DNA from: Chloroflexia bacterium
Lineage (GTDB): Bacteria > Chloroflexota > Chloroflexia > Thermomicrobiales > UBA6265
Direction: 5' to 3'
Assembly: GCA_013698305.1 (NCBI GenBank)
Contig: JACCVC010000199.1
Span: 1 to 64,000 of the forward strand
Length of the DNA: 64,000 nucleotides
The notes under the pieces: model-generated
Seen by the model: only the letters and a program-made list of their open reading frames with translations
Told to the model about the DNA's origin: nothing
Databases searched by the model: none
In this document: positions 23,624-32,384 of the stretch, piece by piece
How the letters are laid out: each line of letters begins with the position of its first letter
Numbering within the stretch: the stretch's first letter is position 1
Position numbers and translations under genes: made by a program

Positions 23624-25741
23624 ATGCATCACTTGGATTCCATAGCATCCGAACAGGCACCGGATGGCAACCGATACGAGGCGTTGTGCGACCGCGCGAT
23701 CAGTTTTCTCGAGCAGCACAATAGCTCGGCGCACGAGGATGCGCTGGTCGCGTTCGTGTTCGGAAAGTCTGCATCACCGGCATTGTGGCGACCATTGCTC
23801 CACTCAGCGCTGGAATCCGAAGAGCGGCTGGAGTACCTGGCCGATGGCACGTGGCGGCTGACATCGGCTCTTTCGCTGAATGTGGAGATTACGGAAACCT
23901 TGCTTCCGGCGTTCGTGGCGATCGATATCGAGACGACGGGGCTGAAACCGTCCACGCAGCGCATGATCGAAATTGCGCTGATCCGGTATCGACAGGGTGA
24001 GGAAACCGATCGCTACAACCGGATGCTCAATCCGGGACGTCGGATTCCGGTCTACATTACCAAGCTGACCGGTATCCGGGATGAAGATGTTGAGGACGCC
24101 GCCCAGTTCAGCGAACTGGCGACGGAGATCGTCGAGTTCATCGGCGACGACGTGCTGGTGGGGCACAACGTCGGGTTCGACATTGGATTTCTCAACGCGG
24201 AGCTTCAGCGGGCACGGCATGCCAAGGTGATCAACGAGTCTATCGACACGCTGTCGCTGGCGACCAGGGTGCTGCCGGGCCTGAAGCGACCTGGTCTCGA
24301 CCGGGTGGCGCGAGCGTTGGGTCTTTCGCCTCGCAAGATCCACCGCGCCGGCGTCGACGCCGAGATCACCGCGCAGGTGGCGTTTCGACTGGAGGCGGAG
24401 GCTCGACGCCAGGGGGTTGACTCCTTCGATGCGCTGAAAGTCATGGCCTCGGTCCGCGAGCGCCGACCACGAGAGCATGTCGGGCGAGGACGATCCCTGG
24501 TCGACCGCAGTCTGCTCGAAGGCATCCCTCGCAAGCCCGGCGTGTACCTGATGCGTGATCGGAATGGTCGGGTGATCTACGTCGGCAAGTCCAAGAACCT
24601 GCGGGAGCGGGTGGGATCGTATTTTTCGCAACCGCTCGGTTACGCCCGGAAGATGGACGGGCTGCTGGAGTCCATCGGCGCGATCGATACTGAGGTCGTG
24701 GGATCGGAGCTGGAAGCGCTGCTGCTCGAATCGCAACTCATTCGACGTCATGCCCCGCGCTACAACACGATGATGCGGTCGTTCGAGCACTACCCGTACA
24801 TTCGCGTCGATCTGGGCAACCGGTGGCCGAAGATCACGCTGGTTAAAGACCGCAAGGATGACGGCGCCCGCTACTTTGGGCCATACCGGAGCCGAAGTTC
24901 CGCCAGGAAGACGGTCGATGTGATCAACGATGTGCTGCCACTGCGCACCTGCACGCGGTCGTTCAAGAACGCCAGGAGTTACGGCAATCCCTGTCTGCGG
25001 CTGGCGATCGGCAAGTGCCTGGGGCCGTGTGTCGATGTCTCGATCGCCGGAGAGTACCGCGACATGGTAAGGCAGGTCGTCCGGTTTCTCGATGGCGAAG
25101 ACGACGCGTTGTACGCGGTGCTTTGGGCGGGGCTGGAACGCGCGGCGGACGCGCAAGATTTCGAGCGTGCGGAGAAGCTGCGCCGGAACTTGACCGTTGT
25201 CAACGGCATCGTCGCGGGACAGCGGCAACTGCGCGACGCGGTGGAGAGGCATCATCTGATGATGGCGCTACCTGGCCGGGACGCCGGAACGCGAGAGTTG
25301 TGGATGGTGCTGGAGGGTCGAACCTGGTCCCGGATGGTAATCGAGGCAGCCGATAGTGGGGACGTGGTCGCCGGCGCCGACACGACGTTGACAGTCGGAG
25401 CGCCATCCGAAGGAGAGGATCGCGTCATTGACGTGTCAGTGATACATCCAGGCACACCAGCCAACGTCACGGAAAGCCCATCCCATCAACTGAAGCTGGC
25501 GTACCAACGGTTTCGAGAGAATGGGTTGCCGCCGGTGGGATACGACAGCCTGGACGACGCGCACATCCTGAACCGCTGGATCGCGGGGAACGACGGGCAC
25601 CCGGCGATCATTCCTTTGGACAGGGAAGCGGTGCTAGATGATGAGTACTGGTCGGGAATCGTCGAGCGGGCGATTCGCCTGAGTGATTCCGACCTAGAAA
25701 TGCGCCCTGATCGTCGTCCAGCGGAGGTCGAAGCGGTATAA
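23624..25741 (+). CDS. DEDDh exonuclease-GIY-YIG (UvrC/Cho-like) fusion nuclease
   Basis: A 705-residue protein joining two nucleases. After about 95 residues of unknown fold comes a DnaQ-like 3'-5' exonuclease with all motifs: D101 and E103 (DIETTG), D186 (GHNVGFDIGFLN) and H240/D245 (HRAGVDAE). A UvrC-type GIY-YIG endonuclease follows: GVYLM at 306, YVGKSKNLRERV at 319, E369. Next are C443, C457, C465 and C469, placed like the iron-sulfur cysteines of UvrC, and a UvrB-contact-like helix QDFERAEKLR near 515. The UvrC RNase H and HhH domains are missing, so only the first incision would be possible, as in Cho. Similar fusions are known in Actinobacteria. Probably DNA repair. Confidence 0.88.
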   Translation: MHHLDSIASEQAPDGNRYEALCDRAISFLEQHNSSAHEDALVAFVFGKSASPALWRPLLHSALESEERLEYLADGTWRLTSALSLNVEITETLLPAFVAIDIETTGLKPSTQRMIEIALIRYRQGEETDRYNRMLNPGRRIPVYITKLTGIRDEDVEDAAQFSELATEIVEFIGDDVLVGHNVGFDIGFLNAELQRARHAKVINESIDTLSLATRVLPGLKRPGLDRVARALGLSPRKIHRAGVDAEITAQVAFRLEAEARRQGVDSFDALKVMASVRERRPREHVGRGRSLVDRSLLEGIPRKPGVYLMRDRNGRVIYVGKSKNLRERVGSYFSQPLGYARKMDGLLESIGAIDTEVVGSELEALLLESQLIRRHAPRYNTMMRSFEHYPYIRVDLGNRWPKITLVKDRKDDGARYFGPYRSRSSARKTVDVINDVLPLRTCTRSFKNARSYGNPCLRLAIGKCLGPCVDVSIAGEYRDMVRQVVRFLDGEDDALYAVLWAGLERAADAQDFERAEKLRRNLTVVNGIVAGQRQLRDAVERHHLMMALPGRDAGTRELWMVLEGRTWSRMVIEAADSGDVVAGADTTLTVGAPSEGEDRVIDVSVIHPGTPANVTESPSHQLKLAYQRFRENGLPPVGYDSLDDAHILNRWIAGNDGHPAIIPLDREAVLDDEYWSGIVERAIRLSDSDLEMRPDRRPAEVEAV

Positions 25742-25783
25742 CGTCAGCAAAGGCGAGCACGGCAGTCCCCGTAGTCACGCTGT

Positions 25784-25811
25784 TTGACGGAGTCACTTCC
25801 GTATGTAAAGA
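25784..25811 (+). promoter_or_regulatory. Candidate promoter of the sugar ABC importer operon
   Basis: TTGACG (25784-25789) matches five of six bases of the -35 consensus, and TAAAGA (25806-25811) lies 16 bases downstream. Transcription would start near 25819 and leave a leader of about 75 bases before the binding-protein gene at 25894, which carries AAAGGA in its ribosome-binding region. Confidence 0.45.
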
Positions 25812-25893
25812 TTTGGGCATAGTCGGTACATAACGAAGCGCCGAGGCGCACTCAGGCGTCCATCGGCACATATCCGAGAAAGGACTCTCCGAA

Positions 25894-27270
25894 ATGACCA
25901 TGCAACGTCGCACACTTCTGAAGCGAACCGGCGCGGCTGCCGGGCTCGCGGCCCTGGGAACCACTGCGCTGCCTTATGGGCCAGCCGTCCTTGCGGCCCA
26001 AGACGATATGACCCTGGAGTTCTGGGATACCCTCAACTCCGATCCGCGCCAGACCATCGTCGAAGATCTGGGGGCGTCGTTCGAAGAGGAAAACGAAGGT
26101 ATTACGGTCGAGCACCGTGGATGGACGCTGGAGGAGCTTCAGGACACGTTGCCGCGGGTCGTGGAGAGCGATCAGGGACCGGCCGTCGCGCAGGTGAACA
26201 ACGGCGAATCGCTGATGGGGCCGATGGTGCGGGCGGGCCAGGTGGTCGACATCTCGGGATACGTCGAGGAGTACGGCTGGGCGGAAGGGCTTCCCGCGGG
26301 ACTCCTGGCCCGAAACATGTACAGCGCCGATGGCACCGAGTTTGGCACCGGCCAGTTGTGGGGCGTCTCCGCCGAGGCGGAGATCGTCGGCTTTTACTAC
26401 AACCGCTCGATCTTCGAGGAACTTGGTGCTGAGTTGCCCACCACGCTGGCGGAACTTGAAGAGACGATGCAGGCGGTGGTCGACGCCGGACAGACGCCGC
26501 TCGCCTTCGGCAACTCCGATGGCTGGACCGCGATTCACATGTTCGGCAACATCCACGGCACCATGGCAACCAGAGAGTATCTAGACGGGCTGATCTACCG
26601 GAGCGGCGAGCAGTCGTTCGATGATCCGACGATCATCGACGCCGCGACCAAGTACGTCGAGTGGGTCGAGCGAGGCTTCCTGCAGGAGGGCTTCGAGGGT
26701 ATCACCTCGGATGACGCGGTGGCGCTTTTTGAATCGGGCGCAGCCGCGATGCTGATGCAGGGGAGCTGGCAGGCTGGAACCGTGAGCGAGAATCTCGGCG
26801 AGAACGCCGGCTTCTTCCTGACGCCTCCGCTGGACGCTCAGGCAGCGGCAACACCGGCATCGGCATCACCCGTAGCTTCGCCAGCGGCTGGCGGGGCGGC
26901 TGTCCTTCACGTCGGTGGAGTTGGCATTCCGTACTCGATCACCTCCAACGCTGCCGATCCCGACCTAGCGGCTGGCCTGATCAACGAGCTGGTATCGGAG
27001 GAGGCGTTCAGCGCTTTTGTCGAGGCGGGATTGCTGCCGGCCAGTGAAATTGCGGACGACCAGATCACCGAAGGAACCGTCTCTGGCGACCTGTACAGCA
27101 GCTGGAACACGGCGCTGGCAAATGATGCGCTCGGTCATTACCTCGATTGGGCGGCGCCAGGTTTCTATGATGTGCTCGTCAGTGAGCTGCAACAGCTTCT
27201 CGGTGGCCAGGTGACGCCAGGGGAGTTCGCGGCGAACCTGCAGGAGTTCTACGCGGCATCGTTCGAGTAG
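25894..27270 (+). CDS. ABC sugar transporter substrate-binding protein (Tat-type signal)
   Basis: Extracellular solute-binding protein of the carbohydrate family (CUT1-like). In the 458-residue product the N-terminus MTMQRRTLLKRTGAAAGLAA has a twin-arginine motif and a cleavage region ending near residue 35. The mature part has the two-lobe pattern, with MTLEFWDTLNSDPRQTIVED, a LWGVSAEAEIVGFYYN hinge block and the MLMQGSWQAG segment. Odd feature: around residues 315-335, inside the folded part, an Ala-Thr-Pro-Ser-rich low-complexity insert occurs, like the linkers in the PIG-L protein downstream. Two permeases follow; no ATPase is encoded nearby. Confidence 0.92.
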   Translation: MTMQRRTLLKRTGAAAGLAALGTTALPYGPAVLAAQDDMTLEFWDTLNSDPRQTIVEDLGASFEEENEGITVEHRGWTLEELQDTLPRVVESDQGPAVAQVNNGESLMGPMVRAGQVVDISGYVEEYGWAEGLPAGLLARNMYSADGTEFGTGQLWGVSAEAEIVGFYYNRSIFEELGAELPTTLAELEETMQAVVDAGQTPLAFGNSDGWTAIHMFGNIHGTMATREYLDGLIYRSGEQSFDDPTIIDAATKYVEWVERGFLQEGFEGITSDDAVALFESGAAAMLMQGSWQAGTVSENLGENAGFFLTPPLDAQAAATPASASPVASPAAGGAAVLHVGGVGIPYSITSNAADPDLAAGLINELVSEEAFSAFVEAGLLPASEIADDQITEGTVSGDLYSSWNTALANDALGHYLDWAAPGFYDVLVSELQQLLGGQVTPGEFAANLQEFYAASFE

Positions 27271-27302
27271 CGCTAGTTCATACAATTGAATCAATGCCGG
27301 GA

Positions 27303-27337
27303 GCAGGGGGACGCATTGCGTCGCCCTGCTTTTCTTT
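27303..27337 (+). terminator. Hairpin terminator after the binding-protein gene
   Basis: GCAGGGGGACGC (27303-27314) pairs with GCGTCGCCCTGC (27318-27329) with one mismatch and an ATT loop, followed by TTTTCTTT. It lies 33 bases after the binding-protein stop and before the permease genes. Such partial termination would make binding protein in excess over permeases, as is common in ABC importer operons. Confidence 0.85.
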
Positions 27338-27429
27338 GGTGGATGGGGAGTGCGTGTATCATGCGTGCATTGTCCGAATGGTAGTGTGGACCTTGCGGGT
27401 GGAGCCTGTCGAGACGATGCGGGCGGATT

Positions 27430-27455
27430 GGCCCGACACAAGGTAGGTCCCCACG
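27430..27455 (+). repeat. Degenerate R1 repeat upstream of the permease gene
   Basis: GGCCCGACACAAGGTAGGTC (27430-27449) followed by CCCACG keeps the ACAAG loop and the general outline of the R1 hairpin, but mismatches weaken the stem. It sits 23 bases before the permease start. The rest of the 207-base gap contains the terminator and nothing else I recognise. Confidence 0.6.
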
Positions 27456-27477
27456 TGTGGATTCGAAATGAGGTCGG

Positions 27478-28434
27478 ATGAGCATAGACCGAGCCACACC
27501 TGCCGAAGCGACACAGGCCAGCAGTTCGAACGACTCTGTCGGTGATCCTTCCGCGTCGCGGGGTATTGCCTTCAGGCGGATCGAGCCGTTCCTTTACCTC
27601 CTGCCGGCAGTGCTTGTCTTCACGCTGTTTTTGGTGGCGCCGGTCGCGGGTACGGTTGTGATCAGCACGACGGACTGGGACGGGATCGCCCTGGATTCGG
27701 CAAGCTTCGTCGGTGTCCAGAACTACATCGACGCGTTTCAGGACTCCGGATTCTGGATGTCGCTCTGGCACAACATCGTGCTGATTCCGTACTTCGTGAT
27801 CCTGCCCGCGGTGCTCGGCCTGATCCCGGCGGTGCTCGTTCACCAGCTCAAGCTGCGCGGCGCTCGCTTGTTCCAGGCGGGGCTGTTCCTGCCGTACATC
27901 ATGCCGGGCGTGCTGATCGGGGTGGTCTGGCGCTGGATTCTCAACCCGGTATTCGGTCCGGTCAATGCCGCGCTGGACTGGGTGGGGATCGACGCGCCGA
28001 GCTGGCTGGGAGACTTCACCTGGGCGCTGCCGACGGTCGGGTTGATCGGGGCGTGGGCGGCCTACGGCTTCTGCTACGTGCTGTTCGTGGCGGGGATACA
28101 GAAGATCCCGACGGAGCTGTACGAGGCGGCCCGTCTGGATGGCGCTGGGTTGTGGCAAGAGGTCACGGCGGTGACGCTGCCGGGGCTGCGGCGCGAGATG
28201 GCAGTCGTCTTGTCCGTCAACCTGATCCTGGCGCTGCGGGCCTTTGACGTGATCAGGGCGACGACCAATGGCGGCCCCGGCGATGAGACGCAGGTGCTGG
28301 CGCTGTTCATGATCAGCGCCGCGTTCAACGCCAACGAGGTGGGATATGGGACCGCGATCGCCGTCCTGCTGGCGGTCATGACGCTGGTGCTATCGGTGTT
28401 GGTGTTGAGATTGTTCAGGGAAGCCGATGCTTAA
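27478..28434 (+). CDS. ABC sugar transporter permease (MalF/UgpA type)
   Basis: Inner-membrane permease subunit with six predicted helices. In the 318-residue product a Ser/Asp-rich cytoplasmic N-terminus of about 35 residues is followed by the first helix, FLYLLPAVLVFTLFLVAPVA. The EAA loop that docks the ATPase is YEAARLDGAGLWQEVTAVTL near residue 220. ATG 27478 is preceded by GAGG. The next permease begins eight bases before this stop, so the two are coupled. The transported sugar is not revealed by sequence; the neighbouring deacetylase suggests an N-acetylated glycan component. Confidence 0.93.
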   Translation: MSIDRATPAEATQASSSNDSVGDPSASRGIAFRRIEPFLYLLPAVLVFTLFLVAPVAGTVVISTTDWDGIALDSASFVGVQNYIDAFQDSGFWMSLWHNIVLIPYFVILPAVLGLIPAVLVHQLKLRGARLFQAGLFLPYIMPGVLIGVVWRWILNPVFGPVNAALDWVGIDAPSWLGDFTWALPTVGLIGAWAAYGFCYVLFVAGIQKIPTELYEAARLDGAGLWQEVTAVTLPGLRREMAVVLSVNLILALRAFDVIRATTNGGPGDETQVLALFMISAAFNANEVGYGTAIAVLLAVMTLVLSVLVLRLFREADA

Positions 28435-29242
28435 GCGACTACCGGTCTACATTTTGCTGCTTTTGGGGGTCGTGATCGCGGTGGTGCCGTTCCTGATCAC
28501 GATCCTTGCGTCGCTCAAAACGACGGTCGAGCTGGTGCAGGGAGTTTTCTTGCTCCCTGAGGAGCCCCAATGGGAGAACTACCGGCGGGCGTGGGTGGAC
28601 GGCAACTTCGCCCGGTTCTTTGTCAATAGCCTGGTGGTCGCGTTCGGCGTGCTGATCCCGTCGATCATCTTCTCTTGCATGGCTGGGTATGCCTTTGCGC
28701 GTTACCGGTTCCGGGGTCAGTCTGCGATCTTCGTTTACCTGCTGCTCGGCCTGGTGGTGCCGTTGCAGGCGCTGGTGATCCCGCTGTTCTACATGATGAA
28801 CGAGATCGGATTGCTGGATAGCCTGTGGGCGCTGATCCTGCCGCAGATCGCGCTCAGCATGTCGTTTGGGACGCTGCTGATGCGAGAGGCGTTCTCCAGC
28901 GTACCGAAAGAGATTGTCGAGGCGTCGGTGCTGGATGGCGCTGGGTCATGGCGAATACTTTGGGAGATCATGTTCCCGCTGGCGCGCCCGTTCGTCGGCA
29001 CGTTGTCGCTGATGTTCTTCATCTGGACATGGAACGAATTCCTGCTGCCACTGGTGGTCAACATCGACCCTGCCTATCAGACGCTGCCAGTTGGCCTGCT
29101 CTACTTCCAGCAACGCTGGACCTCGGACATCCCCGTAATCGCCGCCGGCGCGACAATTATCTTCGTGCCGATCACGATCGTGTTCCTGATATTCCAGCGC
29201 CAGATGATCGAGGGGCTGACGCAGGGGGCGATCAAGGGCTAG
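28427..29242 (+). CDS. ABC sugar transporter permease (MalG/UgpE type)
   Basis: Second permease of the importer, with six membrane helices. The 271-residue product begins MLKRLPVYILLLLGVVIAVV. The EAA loop is VEASVLDGAGSWRILWEIMF near residue 165. It starts eight bases inside the end of the preceding permease. No ATP-binding subunit follows; importers of this class often share a general MsmX/UgpC-type ATPase encoded elsewhere. Followed after 126 bases by the secreted PIG-L-like protein, probably in the same transcript. Confidence 0.93.
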   Translation: MLKRLPVYILLLLGVVIAVVPFLITILASLKTTVELVQGVFLLPEEPQWENYRRAWVDGNFARFFVNSLVVAFGVLIPSIIFSCMAGYAFARYRFRGQSAIFVYLLLGLVVPLQALVIPLFYMMNEIGLLDSLWALILPQIALSMSFGTLLMREAFSSVPKEIVEASVLDGAGSWRILWEIMFPLARPFVGTLSLMFFIWTWNEFLLPLVVNIDPAYQTLPVGLLYFQQRWTSDIPVIAAGATIIFVPITIVFLIFQRQMIEGLTQGAIKG

Positions 29243-29368
29243 CGCCGCCGCTCCAAAGTTTCCAATAGCCGCCAAAAAGGGTTGCTATCAGACCGGAAGT
29301 GTGATTGTCTGTAGACCATTGATCTGCGCATCGCCGCGCGGGCGGCACTTTTATGAAGGGACAGAGAC

Positions 29369-32191
29369 ATGACCACTCCGTTACGACGCGGCTCCGGCTA
29401 CCTGCTGGCTATGATGCTAGCATTTGGATCGTTCCTGATTCCGGTCGCGTCGTTGACTGCTCAGGATGCGGCAACACCCACCTCTGCTACGCCAGTGGCA
29501 GGAAGCGCCACACCGATGGCTGACGACACTGCCGGTGATGCCGATCTCGATGTGTTGTTCATTGGCGCGCACCCAGACGACGAAGCGTTTGGCCTGTCTA
29601 CCTACGGTCAATGGAACGAGTTCAGTGGGTTGGAAACCGGCGTGATCACCATCACCCGCGGTGAAGGCGGCGGTAACGCCGTTGGCACCGAGGAAGGGCC
29701 AGCGCTTGGCCTGCTGCGGGAGCTGGAAGAGCGCCGAGCGGTGGCTCCAGCGGGAATCGACCATATCTACAACCTGGACAAGGTGGACTTCTACTACACC
29801 GTGAGCGCCCCGCTGACGGAAGAGGTCTGGGACTACGACGACACCCTCGAGCGAATCGTTCGGGTGATCCGGTCGACCACGCCGGAAGTGATCGTCACGA
29901 TGAACCCGGCGCCGACTCCGGGAAACCACGGACATCACCAGGTGGCGGCTCGGCTGGCGGTGGATGCTTACGCCGCCGCCGGTGACTCGAACAGGTTCAC
30001 CGAGCAACTCCAGGACGAAGGGCTGGTAGCGTGGGCTCCAAGCAAGGTCTTCCGCGGTGGCTTTAGCGGCGAATCAGAAGTCGGCTCGACCTGCAACGCC
30101 GAGTTCGCGCCTACAGGGCCGACTGACATCGTCTACGGCGTCTGGAGCGGTGTGGCCTCGGAACGGAACGACGGTCGGACGTGGGCAGCAGTTGAGCGCG
30201 ATTCGCAACGTGAATACGCCTCGCAGGGCTGGGCGGTGTTCCCTGATGTCTCTGAGGATCCGGAAGAACTCGGGTGTGACTACTTTACGCTGGTCGATAG
30301 CCGCGTTCCATACACCCTTGGAAATACTGAGCCAACCGCGATGGTCGAAGGGACGTTGACCGATACAACGGGAGGGCTTCCCGCGGGCACGATCTTCGAT
30401 GTCCAGAGTTCGTCATTCGATGTGGTCGCTGGTGAGCCCTTCACCCTGGATGCCGTGGTCGGGAGTTCGGTCACCGGTGAAATCTCCATCGAATACGACG
30501 TGCCTGAAGGATGGACGGTGTCTGAAGGCGAAAGCCAAAGAGGGAGGACACTCTACCAAACGGTAGAGATCACCCCCGCTGAAGATGCGGAAGCGGCGAC
30601 CCGGTACCGGATCGTGGCGAATCTCTCCATCGATGGAGCTACCGGACAGTCTGTCGAGGTGGTCGAAGTGGCGCCGCCAGTGCAGGCGAACCTGGAGCCA
30701 CTGCCGCAGATCGCGCAGTTCCGGGAATGGGTGCAGGAAGTGAATGCGCCGCAACTGGACAGCCTGATCAAGCCGGTTGTATCGATTGGCGTGGGCGAGA
30801 CACGTGAAGTCGATGTCATGGTCACCAACAATACTGACGAAGCGCAGACCGCGTCCGTTACGGTCGTGCTGGTCGAGGGATTCGAGGCCGACGAGGAGAC
30901 GAAGGCGGTTCCTGACCTTGCGGGTGGCGAATCGACGACAGTGACGTTCGCGATCACCAATACTGATGACAGCCTTGCCACCAGTGTCGAGGGCGGGATC
31001 GAGGGTGACTACCTCCTTGATATCAGGACGGTTGGCGCGGGTGTAGCCACGACCGAGCAGGCGGGTCTGAACCTGGTGCCGGTGGTGAGCGTCCCCGCCA
31101 GCGCCGGGTCGGATGAAACGCCTGACTCCGCCACGCCTGTCGCCGACAGTGCAACTCCAGTGGCTTCAGGTGGAGCGCCAGCAATCGACGGTGTGATTTC
31201 AGAACGTGAATACGCCAGCCAGCCCATCGATATCAGTCGGGTATGGGAGGGTGACGAACCTGATTCGGCGGACGACGCGTCTGGGACAGCATGGCTCAGT
31301 TACGACGACAACGGCATCTACGTCGCGGTGGAAGTGGTCGACGAGGCGAGAGGGACGATCCTGACCGCCGAAGACGCAAAGCGGCATTGGCGGACGGATT
31401 CGGTCGAGATCGCGATCGACCCGCTTGGCGCCGCCGAGAACACGTCGGGTACGTTCAAGGTCGGTATCTTCCCCGAGGTTGAGGGTGGCGGACCAGCGGC
31501 CTCTCGCGATGCCGATGCGTTCCAGGGCCCGATCGCTGAGACGGCGCCGGGGATGGAGGTCACTAGTTCCGTGACAGACCCTTACACCGGATACGTGATC
31601 GAGACGTTCATCCCGTACGATGCTCTGCCGGCGCCGGTGGATCCGGACGGACTGGCGATGAACATCTTCATTTATGACTCGGACACGGACGACCTGACCG
31701 GGCAGACCCGGCTGGGATGGTCGGTGTGGGGCGGCGTGCAGGGCGATCCGTACCGATGGGCGCAAGTCACGCTGGAAGACTACACGGCGACAGACGGCGG
31801 GGAGCTTGCCGAGCCACGAATCCCGCTGGAGGCGGCTCAAAGCGCGAGTTCGCCATGGTCGATCATTCAGTCCGCCAGTGACGGTGTTGGGTTGGCCGGG
31901 CTGCCGGTCGTGCCAGCGGGTGAGCAAATGTCCTTCAGCAACGGCCCGTCTCTCGACGGCGGTGAGGCCACGGCGACCATCACCGGCGGTGATGCAGGTG
32001 GCACGGTGCAGATCTTCGCCGTGAGTGGAGACCAGATTCTGGCGGAGTGGGGCGCAGAGCTTGAGGCTGGAGACGCGATCGACGTGTCGTTCGATGTTGG
32101 TCAAGCTGACCCGGCGACCATCACACTGGCGGCATCGCTTGTCACCGAGGATGGCAGCGTGCAAGCGGTAGCGGCTCCTGTTTCGCCATAG
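29369..32191 (+). CDS. Secreted PIG-L family deacetylase with NEW3-like and CBM9-like domains
   Basis: A 940-residue secreted multidomain protein. A signal peptide ends near residue 31 (LIPVASLTA), followed by an Ala-Thr-Pro-Val linker. The PIG-L/LmbE zinc deacetylase core (about 58-310) has H68, D70, D71 (GAHPDDEAFG) and H187-G-H-H190. Two beta-rich NEW3-like segments (about 345-435 and 470-560) follow, with MVTNNTDEAQTASVTVVLV. After a second linker (about 585-605) comes a CBM9/DOMON-like domain (about 607-810; IDGVISEREYA, DSVEIAIDPLG), then a C-terminal tail. It probably removes acetyl groups from an extracellular N-acetylated sugar or glycan that the adjoining importer takes up. Domain edges are approximate. 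Confidence 0.85.
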   Translation: MTTPLRRGSGYLLAMMLAFGSFLIPVASLTAQDAATPTSATPVAGSATPMADDTAGDADLDVLFIGAHPDDEAFGLSTYGQWNEFSGLETGVITITRGEGGGNAVGTEEGPALGLLRELEERRAVAPAGIDHIYNLDKVDFYYTVSAPLTEEVWDYDDTLERIVRVIRSTTPEVIVTMNPAPTPGNHGHHQVAARLAVDAYAAAGDSNRFTEQLQDEGLVAWAPSKVFRGGFSGESEVGSTCNAEFAPTGPTDIVYGVWSGVASERNDGRTWAAVERDSQREYASQGWAVFPDVSEDPEELGCDYFTLVDSRVPYTLGNTEPTAMVEGTLTDTTGGLPAGTIFDVQSSSFDVVAGEPFTLDAVVGSSVTGEISIEYDVPEGWTVSEGESQRGRTLYQTVEITPAEDAEAATRYRIVANLSIDGATGQSVEVVEVAPPVQANLEPLPQIAQFREWVQEVNAPQLDSLIKPVVSIGVGETREVDVMVTNNTDEAQTASVTVVLVEGFEADEETKAVPDLAGGESTTVTFAITNTDDSLATSVEGGIEGDYLLDIRTVGAGVATTEQAGLNLVPVVSVPASAGSDETPDSATPVADSATPVASGGAPAIDGVISEREYASQPIDISRVWEGDEPDSADDASGTAWLSYDDNGIYVAVEVVDEARGTILTAEDAKRHWRTDSVEIAIDPLGAAENTSGTFKVGIFPEVEGGGPAASRDADAFQGPIAETAPGMEVTSSVTDPYTGYVIETFIPYDALPAPVDPDGLAMNIFIYDSDTDDLTGQTRLGWSVWGGVQGDPYRWAQVTLEDYTATDGGELAEPRIPLEAAQSASSPWSIIQSASDGVGLAGLPVVPAGEQMSFSNGPSLDGGEATATITGGDAGGTVQIFAVSGDQILAEWGAELEAGDAIDVSFDVGQADPATITLAASLVTEDGSVQAVAAPVSP

Positions 32192-32218
32192 CCCGCCAAG
32201 AGAGTTCGAGTTGATTGA

Positions 32219-32249
32219 TGCCCGCGTCCCGGATTCCGGGGCGTGGGCA
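32219..32249 (+). terminator. Strong hairpin after the deacetylase gene
   Basis: TGCCCGCGTCCCGG (32219-32232) pairs fully with CCGGGGCGTGGGCA (32236-32249) around ATT, with two G-T wobbles. It is 27 bases past the stop. Only TTG follows rather than a long T run, so it may terminate inefficiently or protect the 3' end. It closes the importer-deacetylase unit. Confidence 0.65.
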
Positions 32250-32384
32250 TTGCGTCGTCTGTTGGCGCAGGGCCGATGATGCGGCGTCACGGTCTATAAT
32301 CGTGCCGATGAGCGTTCCGAGTAGACGCAGGGTATGCTCCTGCGGGGCGGCCAGGCGGCGAAATCGCAGAGGGTGGAGGTAGAA

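Noticed and set aside
23804..25255. 483-codon minus-strand frame inside the exonuclease/GIY-YIG gene
   Set aside because: Shadow of a gene with clear catalytic motifs on the plus strand; no domain and no ribosome-binding site.
26965..28158. 397-codon minus-strand frame across the binding protein and permease genes
   Set aside because: It spans a real intergenic gap, a terminator and two plus-strand genes, and its composition is typical of reverse-strand noise.
29321..29353. GCCGC-GCGG-GCGGC hairpin followed by ACTTTTAT before the deacetylase gene as a terminator
   Set aside because: The stem is only five pairs, the T run is short and mixed, and it sits right at the ribosome-binding region of the downstream gene.
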